Source of the DNA: an uncultured Roseivirga sp.
Lineage (GTDB): Bacteria; Bacteroidota; Bacteroidia; Cytophagales; Cyclobacteriaceae
Assembly (NCBI GenBank): GCA_947493005.1
Contig: CANLOY010000003.1
Span: forward strand, 434,001 to 498,000
Length of the DNA stretch: 64,000 bases
Reading direction: 5' to 3'
Shown here piece by piece: positions 1 to 9,049 of this stretch. Both the position numbers and the translations under genes were made by a program. The stretch's first letter is position 1; each line of letters starts with the position of its first letter. The notes under the pieces are model-generated. The model had not been told where the DNA came from. It saw only the letters and a list, made by a program, of their open reading frames with translations, and searched no databases.

Positions 1-941
1 GTCCTATTCCAAGAACCGTGCTGAGCCACCAATATGTTGTTTTTGTACTTTTCAGGAAACATATTCCCTTGGTAAAATCTCATACCTAAAGGAGCTGAGT
101 GAGGTTCAAACTTATAAGATGGTCCCTGAAATTTGTCTTGAGGATATTTGTCTCCAAAATCAGGATCAGGAATATCACCCTGATGCCAGTAAGGAAATCC
201 GAAATGTGCTCCGGCTCTTTCCACATGATTAAGTTCGCAAGCAGGTTTTTCGTTACCTAAATGATCTCTACCGTTATCAGTAAACCACATGTCACCTGTT
301 TCTGGATGCCAGGCAAACCCCACTGAATTTCTTACCCCTTTCACATAGACCTCCATATTGGTACCATCAGGGTTCATCCTGGTAATGGAGGCATAAACTT
401 CATTTTCATCCTCTTTATCACACACATTACATGGTGCTCCAACTGGTACATAGAGTTTCCCATCGGGGCCAAAAGCAATAAACTTCCAACCATGATGCCC
501 ATCTGTTGGATATTCGTCAAAGATCACTTCAGATACAGGATCTTTCAAGTTATTCATAATATCTCTGAACCTATGAACCCTGTTAACTTCAGCCACATAC
601 AAATCACCATTTCTGAATACCACACCATTGGGCATTCTTAAACCCGTGGCAATTGTGTCCACTCTATCCGCTACCATATCTCCATTGGTATCTGTTAAGG
701 CATACACGTTCTTCCTTCTCCTGTTTCCTACAAAAACAGTTTTACCATCATCAGTTCTGGCCAAGGAACGTGCATCGGTTATGTTAGCAGCATACAATGA
801 TATCTCAAACCCTTCGGGTAGATTGATTTTAGACAGCATAGCATCATATTCAGATTTAGTTTTCCCTTCTCCTCTAGATTGACAGGATGCAGAAACACTG
901 AGTAGGCAGGTAAGACTGAGTACAAATAATAGTTTATTCAT
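1..941 (-). CDS. Sorbosone dehydrogenase-like (PQQ-type beta-propeller) lipoprotein, 3' end outside window
   Basis: The gene reads leftward from an ATG at 939-941 and runs off the window; 313 codons are visible. The N-terminus is a signal peptide with a cysteine at residue 20 (SVSASC), so a periplasm-facing lipoprotein is likely. The rest reads as a soluble glucose/sorbosone dehydrogenase beta-propeller: PEGFEISLYA near the start, MPNGVVFRNGDLYVAEVNR, FGPDGKLYVPVGAPCNVCD, and QHGSWNR close to the window edge, a typical motif of L-sorbosone dehydrogenase relatives. Such proteins oxidise sugars or aldoses with PQQ, but the substrate cannot be read from sequence. It diverges from the ABC-F gene. 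Confidence 0.85.
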   Translation of the reverse strand, partial: MNKLLFVLSLTCLLSVSASCQSRGEGKTKSEYDAMLSKINLPEGFEISLYAANITDARSLARTDDGKTVFVGNRRRKNVYALTDTNGDMVADRVDTIATGLRMPNGVVFRNGDLYVAEVNRVHRFRDIMNNLKDPVSEVIFDEYPTDGHHGWKFIAFGPDGKLYVPVGAPCNVCDKEDENEVYASITRMNPDGTNMEVYVKGVRNSVGFAWHPETGDMWFTDNGRDHLGNEKPACELNHVERAGAHFGFPYWHQGDIPDPDFGDKYPQDKFQGPSYKFEPHSAPLGMRFYQGNMFPEKYKNNILVAQHGSWNR

Positions 942-1017
942 TGGTTGGAATTATAGTTGAAAAGCAATGTATCAAAAAAGCAGCATTTCCATTAATGCTA
1001 TTTTATCAAAGGTGCAG

Positions 1018-1047
1018 TTTGATTTGTGTTATGGAAAGCTAATTTTG
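1018..1047 (+). promoter_or_regulatory. Bacteroidota-type promoter (TTTG / TAATTTTG) of the ABC-F gene
   Basis: A -7 box TAATTTTG at 1040-1047 matches the Bacteroidota consensus TAnnTTTG exactly. A TTTG at 1018-1021 lies 18 nt upstream, within the accepted spacing for a -33 box. The ATG at 1052 is only 4 nt after the box, so transcription would begin at or almost at the start codon. Confidence 0.55.
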
Positions 1048-1051
1048 CGAC

Positions 1052-2965
1052 ATGATTGCCATTAACAACCTCTCTTACCTAATTGGAGATCGTCCTTTAT
1101 ATGAGAACGCTTCTTTACACATCAAACCAAATGATAAGATTGGTTTAATCGGGCTTAATGGAAAAGGTAAATCTACCCTTCTGCACCTTATTATAGGCAA
1201 TTATCAACCCACATCAGGTGAAATCACCAAAAGTAAAGAGTGTACTATAGGATTCTTAAATCAAGATTTACTCTCTTATCAGTCCGATGAAAGTATTCTA
1301 ACGGTGGCTATGCAGGCCTTCAGTAGAGCTAATGAACTTCAGCAAAAAATTGACAGTGTTCTTAAAAAAATGGAAACTGATTATGAAGAGCATTTGGTCG
1401 ACAAACTGACAAAAGCCCAAGATGAATATGAAGCCCTTGGTGGTTACAGCCTACAATCTGAAGCAGAGGCCATCCTTGAAGGTATTGGTTTTAAAACAGC
1501 TGACCTTCAAAGGCCACTTAAAGAGTTTTCGGGTGGATGGCGTATGCGCGTGATGCTTGCCAAACTGCTACTCCAAAAGCCTTCATTGCTCATGCTCGAT
1601 GAACCCACCAACCACCTTGATTTGCCCTCAATCCAATGGATCGAAAACTATTTAAGAACTTATGAAGGTGCCATTATTGTTGTTTCACACGACAGAGAAT
1701 TTCTAGACAATGTAATTACATCAACAGTTGAAGTAGCAAGACAATCTCTTACTCAATATTCAGGTAATTATTCATTCTATCTTAAAGAGAAAACTCTTAG
1801 AGAAGAGATTCAGAAAAACGCATTCGAAAATCAGCAGCAGCATATTAAACAGACGGAACGTTTCGTAGAACGCTTCCGCTCTAAGGCTACCAAAGCAAGG
1901 CAAGTGCAATCCAGGGTAAAAGCGCTCGAAAAAATAGACCTGATTGAAGATGTTGTGGATGAAAACATGACAATGAATTTCAAGTTTGGTTTCAAACAAA
2001 AATCAGGAAGGTATATCATCGAACTGAACGATATTTCTAAGTCATATGGCGATCTGGAAATCCTTAAAAATACATCTGCCACAATTGAACGTGGAGATAA
2101 AATAGCTTTGATTGGTGCCAATGGAAAGGGTAAATCTACCATGCTAAGGATTATAGCTGGTACTGAACCCATCGAAGGAGAAAGAAAGGAAGGTTTTAAT
2201 GTACTAACGGCATTTTACGCTCAGCATCAATTGGAATCATTGAACTTACAGAATGAGATTCTTCAGGAACTTCAACAGGCCGGGAGTAACAAAACAGAAG
2301 GAGAACTGAGAGGCATCTTGGGCTGTTTCCTGTTCCAGAACGATGAAGTGTTTAAGAAAATCAAAGTGCTTTCCGGGGGAGAAAAGTCAAGAGTAGCACT
2401 ATCCAAAACCTTACTCTCGGAGGCAAACTTCCTAATGATGGATGAGCCTACTAATCACTTAGATTTTCTATCTGTAAATATACTTACTCAGGCTTTGCAA
2501 CAATATGAAGGTACTTTTGTAATAGTCTCTCACGACAGACATTTTGTTTCTCAGATTGCCAACAAGATTTGGTATATAGAGGACAGTGAAATAAAGGAAT
2601 ATCCTGGAACATTCGAAGAATACCTGTATTGGCAAGCACAAAGGGAAAAACAACAAGTTTCTCAAACCCAAAAGCCAAAAGAGCAACAAAATAAAAAACT
2701 CAAGCAGAACAAACCAAGAGACAACCAGCAAGAGCAAGAGCTAAAGAAGCTTAAAAAAGAGCTTAACACTATAGAAAATCAAATTGAAATCCAGGAATCT
2801 AAAGTAACTACTATTGAAGTTGAAATGGGCAAGGCCGAAGTCTTTAGTGTTCCAGAGGTGTTGGCAGAAAAGAATCAAGCACATCAGGAATTGAAGAAAA
2901 ACCTTGAAGGGTTAAACAACCAATGGGAACAACTTGCCGAGCAAATTGATGCATTGGAAAATTAG
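1052..2965 (+). CDS. ABC-F family ATPase (Uup/EttA-like), two ABC domains plus C-terminal coiled coil
   Basis: A cytosolic 637-residue protein with two tandem ABC ATPase domains and no membrane segment. Domain 1 has Walker A GLNGKGKST (residues 34-42), signature FSGGWRMR (about 159-166) and Walker B LLMLDEPTNHLD. Domain 2 has GANGKGKST (about 355-363), LSGGEKSR and FLMMDEPTNHLD. A basic linker joins them, and the last 90 residues are Lys/Glu/Gln-rich coiled coil, as in Uup. ABC-F proteins act on the ribosome or, for Uup, are linked to DNA transposon excision and ribosome function. The stop codon overlaps that of the convergent downstream gene. Assignment to a specific ABC-F subfamily is not certain. 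Confidence 0.92.
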   Translation: MIAINNLSYLIGDRPLYENASLHIKPNDKIGLIGLNGKGKSTLLHLIIGNYQPTSGEITKSKECTIGFLNQDLLSYQSDESILTVAMQAFSRANELQQKIDSVLKKMETDYEEHLVDKLTKAQDEYEALGGYSLQSEAEAILEGIGFKTADLQRPLKEFSGGWRMRVMLAKLLLQKPSLLMLDEPTNHLDLPSIQWIENYLRTYEGAIIVVSHDREFLDNVITSTVEVARQSLTQYSGNYSFYLKEKTLREEIQKNAFENQQQHIKQTERFVERFRSKATKARQVQSRVKALEKIDLIEDVVDENMTMNFKFGFKQKSGRYIIELNDISKSYGDLEILKNTSATIERGDKIALIGANGKGKSTMLRIIAGTEPIEGERKEGFNVLTAFYAQHQLESLNLQNEILQELQQAGSNKTEGELRGILGCFLFQNDEVFKKIKVLSGGEKSRVALSKTLLSEANFLMMDEPTNHLDFLSVNILTQALQQYEGTFVIVSHDRHFVSQIANKIWYIEDSEIKEYPGTFEEYLYWQAQREKQQVSQTQKPKEQQNKKLKQNKPRDNQQEQELKKLKKELNTIENQIEIQESKVTTIEVEMGKAEVFSVPEVLAEKNQAHQELKKNLEGLNNQWEQLAEQIDALEN

Positions 2966-4413
2966 TCTTCTCTCTTATTTAGAAAGTAGTTTACGGAAAG
3001 GCCGAAACCAATAACTGATGAAGGAGTTCTTTGTGCAATGCCTTGTGAAAAGAACTTTCTGTAGGTAAAATCAGCACCCAGACCAAGTCGTTCATTTAAC
3101 CTGTAGTTAACGCTCAAACCTGATATCCCACTAATACTGGTCTTGCTCAAAGACCCGTTTTCTCCAGGGTTTATTTTTCTGGTACTCAAAAAGTTCAAAT
3201 CTCCTCTAATCTTGTAAGACAAGAAGTAGTCAAACCCTACTCCTGCCTGAACTGCTACATCGAACTTACCTACCTTAATTATCTTATAACCAACAGTACT
3301 TTGTAAAAATGCGCTTTGAATCGTGTTATTAAGATTATATCTCCCTGCAAAGAAGACATTTCTACTGTCAAATCCTGCAGGTATATAAATTGGTAAAGAC
3401 AGCCCATTCTCAACTGAATAAGCATTAGACACACTCCTAAACTTAAATTCAGAATATCTTACACCAACATTAAGGCTAAGTCTGTCGCTCAGTTCAAAAG
3501 ACATCCCAATTCCTGCACTGATAGCACCTTGTGCTTCCTCCAGCACATCATTCGGATTATTATCCAACGAATTACTGACAAAAGCATTGACTGCAAGGTT
3601 GGAATCAGGGTCGCGCAGCTGTGCAGTATTTAAACTTTGGTTATCGCTTGAAGTGAAATTAATAGAGCTGTTCCCTAAAGACCCATTCAATATTTTTTGC
3701 CTGGTTGGTCTCCCCTCATCTAGCTTAGCCATTGTACGAACATCAACTTTGGTCATTGATATAAGGTCTAGTCGAGAATTCCATAGCAGCTTCTCCGCTG
3801 CCAGGCTATTGATGTAAGGCCTGCCTCCTAGCATTGAAACAACCATAGGGTCTTCTAATGAAACAGGATCGGATTCAATAAGAAGTGCCTCAGTATCAGA
3901 TATGATTTCTCTATTGTTTTGCTGTGCTATAACTGACTTATTAATAGCAATATTTTCTTTGCCAGAAGGTGCTGCAATTAGGACCTTAGTATCGTTCAAT
4001 GATTGGCTTGAGATAGTTTCGCTATCATCACTATCCTGATTTAATTCTTTATTGGAAGCTACCAGATTTTCCTCTTCAGAACTCGGGGCAACAAGTTGTT
4101 CTTTTTCAGGGGTATTCTTCTTATCCCTTTCCTTATCTCCAACTGCATTTTTGTTTTCGCCATTCTCTTCATTACTAGAAAGTTCTTTTCCAGGAATTTG
4201 CTCAGTTCCATTGAAAACACCATTCTGATACAAGAAACCGAATGTCAAAGCCAGAGCAAGACCAGCAGCAATACCATATGTTTGCCACATAAAAATGATC
4301 CCTTTTTTCTTCTTGGGTTTCAATGCCGCTTCTACTCCTGCCCAAACTCGTTCTGAAGGCGCAAACTCTGCTCCCTCAAACACATTTTTGATATCGTTTT
4401 CAAAATTGCTCAT
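2962..4413 (-). CDS. Membrane-anchored outer-membrane beta-barrel-type protein encoded with ECF sigma factor
   Basis: The 483-residue product has a short cytoplasmic N-terminus (FENDIKNVFEGAEFAPSERVWAGVEAAL), one membrane helix at about residues 39-64, a long Glu/Asn/Ser-rich low-complexity segment, and a C-terminal half with beta-barrel-like strands (GIGMSFELSDRLSLNVGVRYSEF and later repeats). The layout is common in Bacteroidota next to ECF sigma genes, where the N-terminus probably acts like an anti-sigma domain; that role is inferred. Its ATG overlaps the sigma factor stop by 4 nt (ATGA), showing translational coupling. The 3' end overlaps the ABC-F gene by 4 nt. Confidence 0.75.
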   Translation of the reverse strand: MSNFENDIKNVFEGAEFAPSERVWAGVEAALKPKKKKGIIFMWQTYGIAAGLALALTFGFLYQNGVFNGTEQIPGKELSSNEENGENKNAVGDKERDKKNTPEKEQLVAPSSEEENLVASNKELNQDSDDSETISSQSLNDTKVLIAAPSGKENIAINKSVIAQQNNREIISDTEALLIESDPVSLEDPMVVSMLGGRPYINSLAAEKLLWNSRLDLISMTKVDVRTMAKLDEGRPTRQKILNGSLGNSSINFTSSDNQSLNTAQLRDPDSNLAVNAFVSNSLDNNPNDVLEEAQGAISAGIGMSFELSDRLSLNVGVRYSEFKFRSVSNAYSVENGLSLPIYIPAGFDSRNVFFAGRYNLNNTIQSAFLQSTVGYKIIKVGKFDVAVQAGVGFDYFLSYKIRGDLNFLSTRKINPGENGSLSKTSISGISGLSVNYRLNERLGLGADFTYRKFFSQGIAQRTPSSVIGFGLSVNYFLNKRED

Positions 4414-4967
4414 AACATTGTTGCATTAGGTTGAACAACTTGATTGGCCTCGTCAATCATTGATTTTAAAAGTGCTCTGGCTCTGGCATACTGAGACTTA
4501 GAGGTTCCTTCCGAAATCTCTAACTGTTCTGCAATTTCTTTATGACCATAACCTTCAATTGCAAAAAGGTTAAACACCGTTCTACAACCAACAGGTAACT
4601 TCTGTAACATGGCCATGATTTCAGTAAAATGAAGGTGAGAAATAACCAACTCCTTCTCAACGTGCAATGGAGTCTTTTCAATGTCAAGCATTGGCTGTTG
4701 ATATAACTTCTTTCTATTATGATTGATAGATGTATTAATCACAATTCTTTTTAACCATGTCAGAAACTGAGCTTCCTGTCTAAAAGACTCAAGACTGTTG
4801 AAAATTTTAACAAATGCATCCTGAAGTATATCTTCGGCATCTTCTTGAGATTTACCATAACGCATTGCAACTGGCATGAGCTTTGAAGCATAGCGGTCAT
4901 AAAGTTCACGCTGAGCTTTTAACTCTCCTTTTATACAGTTATTAATTAATTCTATATCTTGAATCAT
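4410..4967 (-). CDS. ECF-type RNA polymerase sigma-70 factor
   Basis: A 185-residue protein with sigma region 2 (YGKSQEDAEDILQDAFVKIFNSLESFR) and region 4 (LQKLPVGCRTVFNLFAIEGYGHKEIAEQLEISEGTSKSQYARARALLK), the usual pair in extracytoplasmic-function sigma factors; region 3 is absent. It recruits core RNA polymerase to alternative promoters. It is translationally coupled to the downstream membrane/beta-barrel gene, which probably controls it. The upstream neighbour, the T9SS plug gene, is divergent over about 100 bp. The target regulon is unknown. Confidence 0.93.
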   Translation of the reverse strand: MIQDIELINNCIKGELKAQRELYDRYASKLMPVAMRYGKSQEDAEDILQDAFVKIFNSLESFRQEAQFLTWLKRIVINTSINHNRKKLYQQPMLDIEKTPLHVEKELVISHLHFTEIMAMLQKLPVGCRTVFNLFAIEGYGHKEIAEQLEISEGTSKSQYARARALLKSMIDEANQVVQPNATML

Positions 4968-5067
4968 CGGCCGAAAAGGATTTTACTCCCCTCATTTAAA
5001 TTGACACAACAAAGAACTAAAAGGTTGGCAACACAAGATTTTTTAAGTGAACTGGTTATTAATTCGA

Positions 5068-6339
5068 ATGAAGACATCTAAAAAGTATCTTTTAATATTA
5101 CTCGTATTGCCATGCCTCTCTGCGTTATGCTACGGGCAAAAAAAGCTCCACTATGAAAATCGGGTATATGAACCTACTATCAAAACCGTCCAACTTTATC
5201 CTAAAGGTCAGTCAATCCAGTCTGCCATCTCTCCTGCTGTAAAAGACATTGACAGTAATCAGAAACTGATATTGGAATTCGATGATCTCCGTGAGGATGC
5301 AGATTACTATTACATTTATTTTCTGCATTGCAACGCTGATTGGACACTCTCCGATATGCGCTCTAACATGTACCTTACAGCATATAATGAGTTTGAGATT
5401 GAAAACTTTGAGTTCAGTTCAGAATCGAAGATTAACTATGTCCATTATAGTTTCGAACTCCCCAATTTTAAAACTACTGGCAACTATCTTGCAATCGTTT
5501 ATCGTGATAGAGATAAAAAAGATATTGTACTTTCTAAAAGGTTTTCAATTTACAGAAACAGTGTTGGAGTAGGTGGCTACATTTCTCGGTCTTCATCTGT
5601 TCCCGACAGGCCTAATAATCAGCGTGTAGAAGTTACTTTAAATTATTCTGAACTAAAATCAATAGACCCAGCGAAGGATTTCACAATAGTTGTCAGACAA
5701 AACGAGCGCCCTGATTATACTAAAACAGGCTTATCTCCCACATTTATAGATGAAAATGCCAAACTAATTCGATATCAAAACTTAGGGTTAGACAACGATT
5801 TTCCAGGAGGAAATGAGTTTCTTTCATTTGATATCAGTACGGTAAATTCTTCAGGAAGAAATGTGGCTAAAGTTTGGTTTGATAATAACAAACCCGTAGC
5901 TGAGCTCAGGCTAAATAAAGTTAGAGATCCGGCATATTTTCAGGTGCTTGACGTTAATGGAAAATACTACATTCGTGACCTTGAAGGAGGAAGGTCAGGC
6001 ACATTGACCTCCGAATATGTTAATGTAAAGTTTCTACTCAACTACCCTGAAACAAATGATAAAATCTATGCCCTGGGTGATTTCAATCAGTGGCAGAAAA
6101 ACCATCAGTCTCTGATGAAATTTGATATAGAAACCAAGCAGTATTATACGACTCAACTTCTAAAACAAGGATGGTATGATTATACCTACCTTTTAGACTC
6201 ACAAAAGCCAGAAACCATTAACAACAGCTTTTTTGAAACGGAAAACCTATATGAAATATTCGTTTTCTATAGACCCATGGGCGCACGAGGAGATCAATTG
6301 GTTGGATACAGCAGAATCAACTTTAACTCAAGGCGCTAA
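5068..6339 (+). CDS. Type IX secretion system plug protein (DUF5103 family)
   Basis: I chose the ATG at 5068 over an in-frame GTG at 5047 because a clean signal peptide (MKTSKKYLLILLVLPCLSAL, then CYGQ) starts there, giving 423 residues. The mature part carries the DUF5103 pattern: an N-terminal domain beginning LHYENRVYEPTIKTVQLYP with YYIYFLHCNADWTLSDM, then a later ALGDFNQWQ and GWYDYTYLL segment typical of the C-terminal domain. In Flavobacterium johnsoniae the family member Plug closes one gate of the SprA translocon of the T9SS, so the product should act in the periplasm/outer membrane. It is a single gene here, with other T9SS genes elsewhere, as is usual. Confidence 0.85.
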   Translation: MKTSKKYLLILLVLPCLSALCYGQKKLHYENRVYEPTIKTVQLYPKGQSIQSAISPAVKDIDSNQKLILEFDDLREDADYYYIYFLHCNADWTLSDMRSNMYLTAYNEFEIENFEFSSESKINYVHYSFELPNFKTTGNYLAIVYRDRDKKDIVLSKRFSIYRNSVGVGGYISRSSSVPDRPNNQRVEVTLNYSELKSIDPAKDFTIVVRQNERPDYTKTGLSPTFIDENAKLIRYQNLGLDNDFPGGNEFLSFDISTVNSSGRNVAKVWFDNNKPVAELRLNKVRDPAYFQVLDVNGKYYIRDLEGGRSGTLTSEYVNVKFLLNYPETNDKIYALGDFNQWQKNHQSLMKFDIETKQYYTTQLLKQGWYDYTYLLDSQKPETINNSFFETENLYEIFVFYRPMGARGDQLVGYSRINFNSRR

Positions 6340-6342
6340 CAG

Positions 6343-7155
6343 TTAAGCTGTTACAAGCTCTTTTGCAAAGTGATACCTTTCAGTTCTATCTGTTGGGTTT
6401 GCATTGGCAATATCCAACATCCCAAAACCTTTATAAGTATAATTGCCAAGTCCACAGTTGAACAAAAATTCCTGAACCTCTTTAGCAGCGTACAATTTAA
6501 AAGGCAAGGTATAGCCCCTCACCTCGTACCTGACGTCAGCATCAAAAACTGAATAAATACGTGCAAATTTTTTATCTCTTTCCTGAAGGCGTTCCAGGTA
6601 AACAGAATCCGGAACTACCTGAAACTTGTTGTACTCAGACAATTTTTGATTACTATATGAGCCACTGGATTCCATTCTCTGCATTGTAGATTCATAAAGC
6701 AAATCTGAAAATTCATCGGTCTTGGGTTGAATAAAACGTTTGCCATCATTTTCATTGAAGCTTGCCTTGGTAGGAACAACCGGAGAGATACAAATAAACT
6801 TCATCTCACTACCAAACTCTGGAGTTTTCTCTATTTCAGTATAAATTGGAGACACTTCAAGGTTCCCCAATTGCAAATTATCAAAGTCAAAAATCTGCTC
6901 TAATAAATAATCTAAGAATTGCTGATCGGCTGAGGAAAGCACCAGAGTCACAAGATTGGAATAGTAATGCAATCCGTTTCTTGATACTTTAGTTTGTCCT
7001 TTCAGACCAGAGAAATTATAAAATGGGTAGTTAATGTAATCTCCATTGCCACCTTTCACCAAAACACCCTTTAAAAACTGTGCTAAAATATGTTGGTGAT
7101 GGAAAGGCAAAAATGCCCCTCTGTTCTTCAGTTTAAAAATAATCCTTACTCTCAC
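6343..7155 (-). CDS. cas6: CRISPR-associated endoribonuclease Cas6, orphan
   Basis: A 270-residue protein with the Cas6 layout: N-terminal RAMP ferredoxin-like fold starting MRVRIIFKLKNRGAFLPFHHQHIL, and a C-terminal Gly-rich loop GLGNYTYKGFGMLDI characteristic of the second RAMP fold. His19/His20 in the FHHQH stretch are candidate catalytic residues. Cas6 cleaves pre-crRNA inside repeats. No repeat-spacer array and no other cas gene is present in the window, so it is an orphan locally. Its stop lies 3 nt from that of the convergent T9SS plug gene, and a 6-bp stem (6337-6353) spans both stops. Confidence 0.85.
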   Translation of the reverse strand: MRVRIIFKLKNRGAFLPFHHQHILAQFLKGVLVKGGNGDYINYPFYNFSGLKGQTKVSRNGLHYYSNLVTLVLSSADQQFLDYLLEQIFDFDNLQLGNLEVSPIYTEIEKTPEFGSEMKFICISPVVPTKASFNENDGKRFIQPKTDEFSDLLYESTMQRMESSGSYSNQKLSEYNKFQVVPDSVYLERLQERDKKFARIYSVFDADVRYEVRGYTLPFKLYAAKEVQEFLFNCGLGNYTYKGFGMLDIANANPTDRTERYHFAKELVTA

Positions 7156-7277
7156 GACACTCTTTTTCAGCCTACAATACCAATAGAATAACTATTGATA
7201 ACAGCATAACCAAAACCTTTCAAATAATGTTCAGTTAAGCGATAAAAAAAAGAAATTTAAATGTCGTGGAGCTAACC

Positions 7278-8375
7278 TTACACATTAAAACGGAAATGCA
7301 TTACATCTCCATCATTAACGACATATTCTTTTCCTTCTATCGCCATCTTACCAGCTTCTTTGATAGCTACCTCTGTTTTATATTCCTGGTAGTCGGCAAT
7401 TTTTATTACCTCGGCCTTAATAAAGCCCTTTTCAAAATCCGTATGAATAACCCCTGCTGCTTGAGGTGCCTTCCACCCTTTTTTAATAGTCCATGCCCTT
7501 ACTTCTTGTGGGCCAGCAGTGAAATAAGTTATCAGGTCAAGTAGCTCATATGAAGCCCTAATAAGTCTATTCAAACCAGATTCTTTTAACCCGTATTCTC
7601 CAAGAAACATAAGCTTTTCTTCCTCATCTTCTAACTCAGCGATCTGCGATTCGATGGAAGCCGAAATCATAATAACATCTGCCCCTTCGTTAGCTACTGA
7701 TTCCTTTAAAGCATCAACATGCTCATTTCCTGTATGAATAGCCTCCTCCTCTACGTTTGCTACATAAATAACAGGCTTTATTGTAAGCAGAGATAAATCT
7801 TTTATAGCCTCCAATTCATCGTCTGAAGTATCAACAGAACGCGCATTGGCTCCTGATTCAAGGATAGCCTTAAACTTTTCAAGAACGATAATGTCCTTTT
7901 TAGCCGCAGCATCTCCTGATTTAGCAATTTTAGATAATCGCTGGAGTTTCTTCTCTATAGATTCAAGGTCTTTGTATTGAAGTTCCGTATCAATAACTTC
8001 TTTGTCAAAAACAGGATCAACAGTGCCAGCCACATGGACCACATTATCATCCTTAAAGCACCTCACTACATGCAGAATGGCATCAACTTCTCTGATGTTG
8101 GCAAGAAATTTATTCCCCAAGCCTTCTCCCTTGCTAGCGCCCTTAACAAGGCCTGCAATATCCACAAACTCAATTACTGTTGGTAAAACTTTTTTGGGAT
8201 TGACAAGACCTTCCAAAATTTTAAGTCGTTCGTCCGGAACTGTTACTACACCAACGTTAGGTTCAATGGTGCAAAAAGGAAAGTTTGCCGCTTCTGCTTT
8301 AGCACTAGAAAGTGCATTGAATAGAGTAGATTTACCAACATTTGGCAATCCAACGATACCACACTGTAATCCCAT
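7278..8375 (-). CDS. ychF: Redox-regulated GTPase/ATPase YchF (OLA1 family)
   Basis: A full-length 365-residue YchF. The G1 motif is [14 protein letters not shown] (residues 9-22), followed by the [14 protein letters not shown] switch I segment, G3 [10 protein letters not shown] and the G4-equivalent NVEE. The C-terminal TGS domain has [17 protein letters not shown]-like and [14 protein letters not shown] segments (here [13 protein letters not shown]). YchF binds the ribosome, hydrolyses ATP in preference to GTP and negatively influences oxidative stress responses. It is transcribed alone, with a promoter box 29-36 nt upstream. Confidence 0.97.
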   Translation of the reverse strand: MGLQCGIVGLPNVGKSTLFNALSSAKAEAANFPFCTIEPNVGVVTVPDERLKILEGLVNPKKVLPTVIEFVDIAGLVKGASKGEGLGNKFLANIREVDAILHVVRCFKDDNVVHVAGTVDPVFDKEVIDTELQYKDLESIEKKLQRLSKIAKSGDAAAKKDIIVLEKFKAILESGANARSVDTSDDELEAIKDLSLLTIKPVIYVANVEEEAIHTGNEHVDALKESVANEGADVIMISASIESQIAELEDEEEKLMFLGEYGLKESGLNRLIRASYELLDLITYFTAGPQEVRAWTIKKGWKAPQAAGVIHTDFEKGFIKAEVIKIADYQEYKTEVAIKEAGKMAIEGKEYVVNDGDVMHFRFNV

Positions 8376-8403
8376 AAGAATAATTGATTTTTTAAATCGG
8401 GCG

Positions 8404-8411
8404 CAAAGATA
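8404..8411 (-). promoter_or_regulatory. -7 promoter box of ychF (TATCTTTG)
   Basis: Read on the minus strand, TATCTTTG fits TAnnTTTG and ends 29 nt before the ychF start codon. A CTTTAG about 18 nt upstream is a weak match to the TTTG -33 box. Confidence 0.45.
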
Positions 8412-8457
8412 GTAATTATTGGTATTGACTAAAGTAGTAGAACTATATAAAGTGCAT

Positions 8458-8480
8458 AAAAAAAGCCTCTAATGAGGCTT
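8458..8480 (-). terminator. Rho-independent terminator of the DUF3276 gene
   Basis: A 7-bp stem AAGCCTC/GAGGCTT (8463-8469 with 8474-8480) with a 4-nt loop, followed on the minus strand by a run of seven T. It sits 30 nt after the DUF3276 stop and separates it from ychF. Confidence 0.8.
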
Positions 8481-8509
8481 AAAGTAGATATAAAATACCT
8501 ACTAAGGTC

Positions 8510-8929
8510 TTAATCCCAGCTTAATTCTGTATCAGCCTTAGAATCAGAATTGCTCACTCCCTCCATGCTGTACTCATTATCGTCATTATCAAATTGAGTA
8601 AAGTCAAATTCAGGCATAAGTTCTTCTTTCACATGATCTACTGTTTCGCTGAGCGCATTTATGAACTTTGCAAAATCCTCTTTATACAAGAAAATTTTAT
8701 GCTTTTCATATGTAAAGCCATCGTCCTTATACTTCCTCTTACTCTCAGTAATGGTCAGGTAGTAGTCATTAGAGCGTGTCGCTTTAATATCGAAAAAGTA
8801 CGTTCTCTTTCCTGCTCTTACCCTCTTTGAAAAAATCTCGTCTCGGTCCTTTTGCTCTTCCACTATCTTTGTTTTTAATTCTAAACTTAAGGTCGAATTA
8901 TTATAAAAGTATGGCCTAATATAAGCCAT
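8510..8929 (-). CDS. DUF3276 family PUR-alpha-like nucleic-acid-binding protein
   Basis: A 139-residue protein with one PUR-repeat-like domain (KRTYFFDIKATRSNDYYLTITESKRKY, then HKIFLYKEDFAKFINALSETVDHVKEEL) and an acidic tail rich in Asp/Asn/Glu. The family is nearly universal in Bacteroidota, and structures of relatives resemble the eukaryotic PUR-alpha domain, which binds single-stranded DNA or RNA. Its own function is not established. It is monocistronic, ended by the terminator at 8458-8480. Confidence 0.85.
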   Translation of the reverse strand: MAYIRPYFYNNSTLSLELKTKIVEEQKDRDEIFSKRVRAGKRTYFFDIKATRSNDYYLTITESKRKYKDDGFTYEKHKIFLYKEDFAKFINALSETVDHVKEELMPEFDFTQFDNDDNEYSMEGVSNSDSKADTELSWD

Positions 8930-9049
8930 TAATAATTACTATTGCAATAACCGTAGAAATAAAAGAGAAAACTTGAAGTTTATAAAAACAGTAAGCTCAA
9001 AGAACCTCCAAAGCTAAATAATCCAGTACTCAATTATAAACAGAGTAAT

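Noticed and set aside
5047-5067. GTG start for the T9SS plug gene
   Set aside because: The extra seven residues precede a complete signal peptide starting at the ATG at 5068.
6337-6353. Terminator between the T9SS plug gene and cas6
   Set aside because: There is a 6-bp stem across both stop codons but no T-tract on either side, so I do not call it a terminator.
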